NCBI GenBank assembly: GCA_019022495.1
Contig: JAFEKR010000040.1
Location: forward strand, 62,001 to 126,000
Reading direction: 5' to 3'
From: Epichloe hybrida
Taxonomy: Eukaryota; Ascomycota; Sordariomycetes; Hypocreales; Clavicipitaceae
DNA length: 64,000 nt
Under the pieces are notes generated by a model. That model saw nothing but the letters and a program-made list of their open reading frames with translations. It made no database searches and was not told the DNA's origin. Both the position numbers and the translations under genes were made by a program. Each line of letters starts with the position of its first letter. Position 1 is the stretch's first letter. Positions 59,714 to 64,000 of this stretch are shown here, one piece after another.

Positions 59714-61959
59714 CTAGATTGTGAGACCCGCACTATTCTCCTGTCTCGGCTCAGCAGCCGCCTCGAAGAAGCCATCTTTCACTCTCCTTATCCCCTGGAC
59801 AGCACTTAGGTCCGGCTTCACCCACGTCACATTGTGTTTTCTCTCCGCCAGGCCCGCGGCAACGGCCCTGTCGAAGTCGCATTCGAGGAGCAGCGTGTTC
59901 GGGCATGACCTGGTCGTGCAGCCGCGGCTCAAGAAGCGCCTGCTTGATTGTCATGCCATGCTCAATGGTGTGCCAGAGGGCGAGGGTCGTAGCGGAGATG
60001 ATGCGCGAGCCGCCTGCCGCGCCGACGGTGGCGTAGAGCGTGCCGTCGGGGAGGGAGGCGATGACGGGGGTGATGGAGGAAAGGGGCCGTTTGAAGGGCC
60101 GGATGAAGTTCGCCTTGGAGGGCTGAAAGCCGAATTCGTTGGGGACGCCGGGAATGGAAAAGTCGTTCATTTCGTTGTTTCTCCAGAAGGGGGGGGGGGC
60201 GTGTGTTAGTCGTACCGTGCCTGTGTCTGTGACATGAAGGAGAGACAAGAAGAAGAAAGAAAAGATACAGAATCACGCCCGACGACGGCTCCATGATCTG
60301 CGCGCCGAACAAGAGATTGACCGTTGTAGTGAGGGATGTCGCCATGCCCGACGCATCAGCCGTGACGAGATGCGACGTCCCATGGCTGCGGGGCAGGTCT
60401 ACGCCGTCCGGGTCGTACGCCCGCACGGGCAACGTGTGGTTGTCGGAGATGAGCTCCCTCGTCTGTCGTGCATGAGAGGCGTTGAGCAGACGGGCCTCGA
60501 AGGCGTCTACGCCGGGTGCGAAACCGGGATCGCCTACGGACGCGCGCGCCCCGTACCCGAAGCGCATTGCTTCCGCGAACCGATGCGCCGTGAGGTTGGC
60601 GTCGTTGTCGGGCGCGTACTGCTCCATCGTCTTGAGGATGCTGAGCGTGATGGAGCCGCTGGCCGGGGCGCCGACCGTGTAGAGGCTGATGCCGCGGAAG
60701 GTGGTGTTCCTGACGGGCCGGCTGATGACCTTGTAGGAGGCGAAGTCGGAGGTGGTGAGAGTTCCGTTGTGCTGCTGGATGTGCTTGACCATGGCGGCGG
60801 CTGCGAATGGGAGTTGAAGGGTCAGTTTTCGGGGGGTTCCAGACGGAATAGACGCGATTGATGTTCGGTACCTAGGTCGCCGGTGTAGAAGGCGTTTGGG
60901 CCGTTGTCGGCAATCTTTTCGAGGGTGCTGCGAGTGGTGCGATGTTTAGTTGGTGATGGTACATCTTGCTTGTTTGAAGGCAGAAGCATACTTGGCGTAG
61001 CGTTTTCGAGTCATTATCTCGCCGACTTGTAGCAGTCTTCCTGTTTCTTCTGTGAGTATGAAGGCCTCATGTACCACTCTGACGGGCTGAGCCACGACAA
61101 GTTGGAACAGATGTCTCACCGTTTGGCGCAAAATCCTGAGCCCAGTTTGGGTCGTCCAGCAGGAAATTGTCAGGACGCCCCTTGACCGCGTTGTCGATGT
61201 AGTGGATCAGATCCTTGGAGACTATTCTCAATGCGAGTCAATCGCGGCACCCTGTCTTGCAAACAAGAAACACTCCCGTGTGGAACAAACCTTTGAAGCC
61301 GTTCCTGGCGACATGGATCGCACCCTGCATGACAGTCTTCCAAGGCAACGCCTGCGCAAGAGAAAGAAAGAACAAATCATTAGCTCTCCAAGGAAAAAAA
61401 AACCCCACCAAATTGCGGAATTCATGCCCCCAAGGCTCGCATCTCGACATACCCCGTATTTCTCGTGTATGTACTCCAGGCCACGAACCTCGCTCGGCAC
61501 GCCAACGGCCAGACCGCCGTACACGCTGCCAGCCACGTTACCCTGATACATGTCCTGAGACGCCGCGGCCCCAGCGACCTCTCTGAAGTCGACGGCCTCG
61601 TATTTGCCGTCGGCGTCGCGGATCATGGCGAAGCCGCCTCCGCCGATGCCAGAGTGTACATGCCTATGACGCCTACGCAAAACGTTGACCCGACCAGGGC
61701 GTCTGCGGCGTTGCCCTGCCACATGTCAGCAGACGCCTCGTGGCGGGGAATGACGAAAAACGAGAAAAGGACCAGGAAAAGAAGGAGAATTGACACGTAC
61801 ACCTCTGGCGAGCAAGTCTCTCCCAATGGAGCTACACTCGACGCTCTCCGTTGCAATGGCACCACGCGATCCCTCCGTCGTTGGGCGAAAGACGAGTTCT
61901 GGAGCGGCGCGGGCGCAAGAGGAGACATGACTGAGGGATACAGCCAGCAGCAACTTCAT
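59714..61959 (-). pseudogene. ggt: Gamma-glutamyltranspeptidase with two compensating frameshifts
   Basis: Cleaves glutathione gamma-glutamyl bonds at the cell surface or vacuole. Eight exons on the minus strand: 61,959-61,801; 61,715-61,453; 61,351-61,291; 61,221-61,120; 61,049-60,992; 60,927-60,872; 60,800-60,269; 60,180-59,714 (introns 64-101 bp). Seen: signal peptide (MKLLLAVSLSHVSSCARA), GNAADALVGS, HSGIGGGGF, EVRGLEYIH, WKTVMQGAIHVARNGF, IMTRKRYA, NAFYTGDL, the autocleavage/nucleophile motif HGTSHLVTAD (Thr of GTSH present), EPSSGVILNNEM and HNVTWV. Exon 2 lacks one base at about 61,655-61,658 (GM then HSGIG are in different frames). Exon 8 has one extra C at 59,901-59,903 (HDQVM then PNTLLLE in different frames). 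The two cancel: the summed exon length, 1,698 bp, is 566 codons. As read, it would stop early. Both indels fall at short C runs, so sequencing error is a real alternative to pseudogenisation. Confidence 0.85.
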
Positions 61960-63001
61960 GACAGGAGTCGCCGGTATCCCTGTGGCGAGGCGCGTCAGTA
62001 GAATTCTTCACAGTCGGGGTAGTCGGCTGGGGAAGGGAAGTCTGCTCACTCATGATGCCGGAGACGTGACTGCGTGGGAGACGGAGCGTCGCATCAGCCC
62101 CAGATGGTCGGGAGTTGGGGATGCCCGAGAGGAGAGGAGGGGACTGCGTGTACTGGACTTGGAAGCAGAGAAAAGAAGAAAAGAAATATATTGGTCTTGT
62201 CTGGTCTGGTCTGGTCTGGCCTGGTCTGGCCTGGCCTGGTCGTAGAATACAAAATGGGTAGGTGCGGCCCGGCGCGCGGTGCGGCGTCATCATCAGATTT
62301 ACAACTGAAGAGAAACCACTAGGCCAAAAACAGGATGCGCATCCTTATAATTCATCCTCGCACACCTCCTCTTGCTCGTCATCATCAAGTATTACTTACA
62401 TGCTACACTCAGCGCCCCGCACACAGATTGCGGCGCAAACCTCATGTTTCTCCGACAATACATTGCCGAAGCCGCAAGCCCCTTCCTTGTCCTCTCCACG
62501 CTCCATTTCCTCAAGCCTGCGCATCCAGAAGCGCCAGCGTTCAACACATCGTTCAACACATCAGAGTACATAGTAACTCGGGCCCAGCAGAGCCAAGCCA
62601 GACCAGAGCGGGGCTCCGTCCGAGCAAGGTGTTGGTTTGGTTCGTGCCGCGACGGTGGCATATGCATATGTAAGGGGGATGCGCAATAAAAAATCATGGT
62701 TATCAACTAATTTTACTGTGTTGGTGCTTGGCAGACGACGGCCCATCACTGACTGGCCAATAGTAATTCGCCAGTTCCTGCACCTGGTAATGATAATAAG
62801 CAAACTCCATTGGCTGGCACATTTATTTCACCCGACTATGATCCATCGACAACTCCATCGACAAGCCGAGCAAAAGCACGGGGGAAAAAATGAGAAAAAA
62901 AAAATGGCAATCTTGAATTGAGCGCTTCATCCAAGCCTCTCTCCCATCACGCAAGTTAAGCTCACTTTCCCCCCAGAAGAGCACTCATCTACATTTTGCA
63001 G
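61960..63001. promoter_or_regulatory. Bidirectional promoter region between ggt (-) and trm2 (+)
   Basis: 1,042 bp between divergent starts. Features: a pentamer array TCTGG/CCTGG at 62,191-62,241 on the ggt side, CCAAT at 62,757-62,761 and inverted ATTGG at 62,809-62,813 on the trm2 side (possible Hap-complex sites, about 190-245 bp from the ATG), and a pyrimidine-rich CTTTCCCCCC stretch just before the trm2 start. Open frames here (for example 62,262-62,689) are low-complexity and not believed. Confidence 0.5.
62191..62241. repeat. Pentanucleotide microsatellite (TCTGG)n/(CCTGG)n
   Basis: About ten tandem units of TCTGG interspersed with CCTGG, 230-280 bp upstream of the ggt start. Likely variable between strains. 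Confidence 0.9.
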
Positions 63002-64000
63002 ATGAGAGCCTGTTCCAGCCTTGCTCGACGAACCTTGACAGCACCGCGAACCCATCATCTCGTAACCTCACGGCCATTTTCTAAAATGGCTTCGACACAA
63101 GCGGCTAATGCTGCTACTCCTCCTCCTGCTCCTGCTCCCGCACCATCAGCACCAGCACCCGCTCAGCAGACACAGGATGGCCGGGGCCCCAAGCGTGCCC
63201 ACAACGGCAAGGACAACACCTCGCGGCAGTGGAAGCAAAAGAAGACAAAGCGGGAGAAGAACATCACAGAGGGATCATCAGAAGAGGTTCTCCGACGCGA
63301 CGTCGAAGCGCTACTTGCATCCAAAGGCGTCGACCTAGAGTCATCATGCGGCGCAGAGGAAAACGAGTCCCTCCCCGAACAAGGCGCCGAGATCGAAGTA
63401 GACGTCCTCGAGCTGTCCTCGACCGGCGACGGTCTCGCCATGCGACCCGGCTCCAACCAAGTCTACGTCGTGCCCTTCACCGTCCCAGGAGACGTGGCCC
63501 GCGTCAAGGTCTATCGACACATCCGAGGCGAGCACCAGACCGTCGCCGACTTCATCTCCATCGCCAAGCCGTCCCCCCTGCGCGACGACGCCCGCATCCA
63601 GTGCAAGTACTTCTCCTCCTGCGGCGGGTGTCAGTTCCAGATGCTCGACTACCAAGAGCAGCTCAAGCTCAAGAAGCGCATCCTCGAAAAGGCATACCGC
63701 AACTTCTCCAGCCTCCCCGCGGAACTGGTGCCCGCCGTGCACGACACCATCGGCAGCCCCCTCCAGTACGGCTACCGCACCAAACTGACGCCGCACTTTG
63801 ACGGCCCCCCCGGTTTCAGGCCCAGCAGGAGAAACCGTTCTCGTACATCGTTTGAGAGCTGTCCCGACATTGGCTTCATGAAGAAGGGCCAGCGCAAGGT
63901 CCTCGACATCGAGGACTGCCCCATAGGCACGTCCGCCGTGCGACTGGGTATGGCTCGTGAGAGGGAACGCATGCATCGTGAGTTTGTGAAGTACACGCGC
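63002..64000 (+). CDS. trm2: tRNA (uracil-5-)-methyltransferase TRM2/RumA family, 5' part
   Basis: Makes 5-methyluridine-54 (T loop) in tRNA from S-adenosylmethionine. The frame is open for 333 codons from the ATG at 63,002 to the window end, so the C-terminal catalytic domain is missing here by truncation of the window. Seen: an N-terminal Arg/Ser/Thr-rich stretch (MRACSSLARRTLTAPRTHHL), a second in-frame ATG at residue 29 (MASTQAANAA), an Ala/Pro/Gln low-complexity linker, a basic patch (RQWKQKKTKREKN), a TRAM-like domain (about 130-195) with STGDGLAM and FTVPGDVARVKV, the iron-sulphur-type cysteines Cys201-x5-Cys207-x2-Cys210 (CKYFSSCGGC), then FQMLDYQEQLKLKKR, YGYRTKLTPHF and IGFMKKGQRKVLDIEDCPIG. 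No intron is needed. The two starts may give mitochondrial and nuclear/cytosolic forms. Confidence 0.9.
   Translation, partial: MRACSSLARRTLTAPRTHHLVTSRPFSKMASTQAANAATPPPAPAPAPSAPAPAQQTQDGRGPKRAHNGKDNTSRQWKQKKTKREKNITEGSSEEVLRRDVEALLASKGVDLESSCGAEENESLPEQGAEIEVDVLELSSTGDGLAMRPGSNQVYVVPFTVPGDVARVKVYRHIRGEHQTVADFISIAKPSPLRDDARIQCKYFSSCGGCQFQMLDYQEQLKLKKRILEKAYRNFSSLPAELVPAVHDTIGSPLQYGYRTKLTPHFDGPPGFRPSRRNRSRTSFESCPDIGFMKKGQRKVLDIEDCPIGTSAVRLGMARERERMHREFVKYTR

Noticed and set aside
59721..60861. Long plus-strand frames (up to 163 codons) opposite the transpeptidase
   Set aside because: Shadows of the minus-strand gene, which has conserved motifs and consistent splice sites.

Overview
The window looks like nuclear DNA of a filamentous ascomycete (Pezizomycotina). 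The reasons are short introns (60-101 bp, GTRNGT-type donors, CTAAC/CTGAC-type branch sites), fungal gene families, and a long AT-rich block with the footprint of repeat-induced point mutation (RIP): repeat copies differ almost only by C-to-T and G-to-A changes, CA/TG dinucleotides are depleted, TA is in excess, and old coding frames are full of stops. Genus cannot be assigned from sequence alone.

Positions 1-51,586 are a gene-free, AT-rich nest of transposons. I resolve: (i) a Ty3/gypsy family with 270-bp LTRs (six LTR copies, one complete 7.87-kb element at 29,018-36,888 with a 5-bp target duplication, one solo LTR at 15,894-16,163, a 3' fragment at 11,350-12,505, one running off the left edge, and a second large copy split by later insertions between 24,625 and 49,581); (ii) at least two other gypsy pol relics (684-9,360 and 12,506-22,798, interrupted), both on the minus strand; (iii) four hAT-like DNA elements with CAGAGTATT termini, three of them with perfect 8-bp target duplications; (iv) two short LTR elements without recognisable pol genes (19,291-21,817 and 25,234-28,851) whose GC-rich interiors are built of tandem repeats; (v) a LINE on the minus strand (41,177-47,749) with a 16-bp target duplication; and (vi) a Ty1/copia integrase-RT relic on the plus strand (49,582-51,586). 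Insertions within insertions allow a relative time order.

At about 51,586 composition changes abruptly to normal fungal coding DNA. In order: a Pep12/syntaxin-7-like Qa-SNARE (+), a Cox18/Oxa1-family mitochondrial insertase (-), a secreted histidine acid phosphatase (-) with an in-frame TAA, a shattered argininosuccinate synthase remnant (+), the ALG11 mannosyltransferase of N-glycan assembly (+, 4 exons), a gamma-glutamyltranspeptidase (-, 8 exons) that carries two compensating 1-base frameshifts, and the 5' two-thirds or so of a TRM2-type tRNA uracil-5 methyltransferase (+) cut by the window end. The genes do not form a pathway. They are housekeeping genes mixed with two secreted or surface enzymes, and the damage is confined to those two and to the ASS relic.

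I see no CRISPR array, rRNA, tRNA or prokaryotic-type system. The most interesting material is the transposon architecture: a chimeric hAT, satellite-filled non-autonomous LTR elements, GC hairpins that survive in RIPed DNA, and the damaged genes on the gene-side flank.
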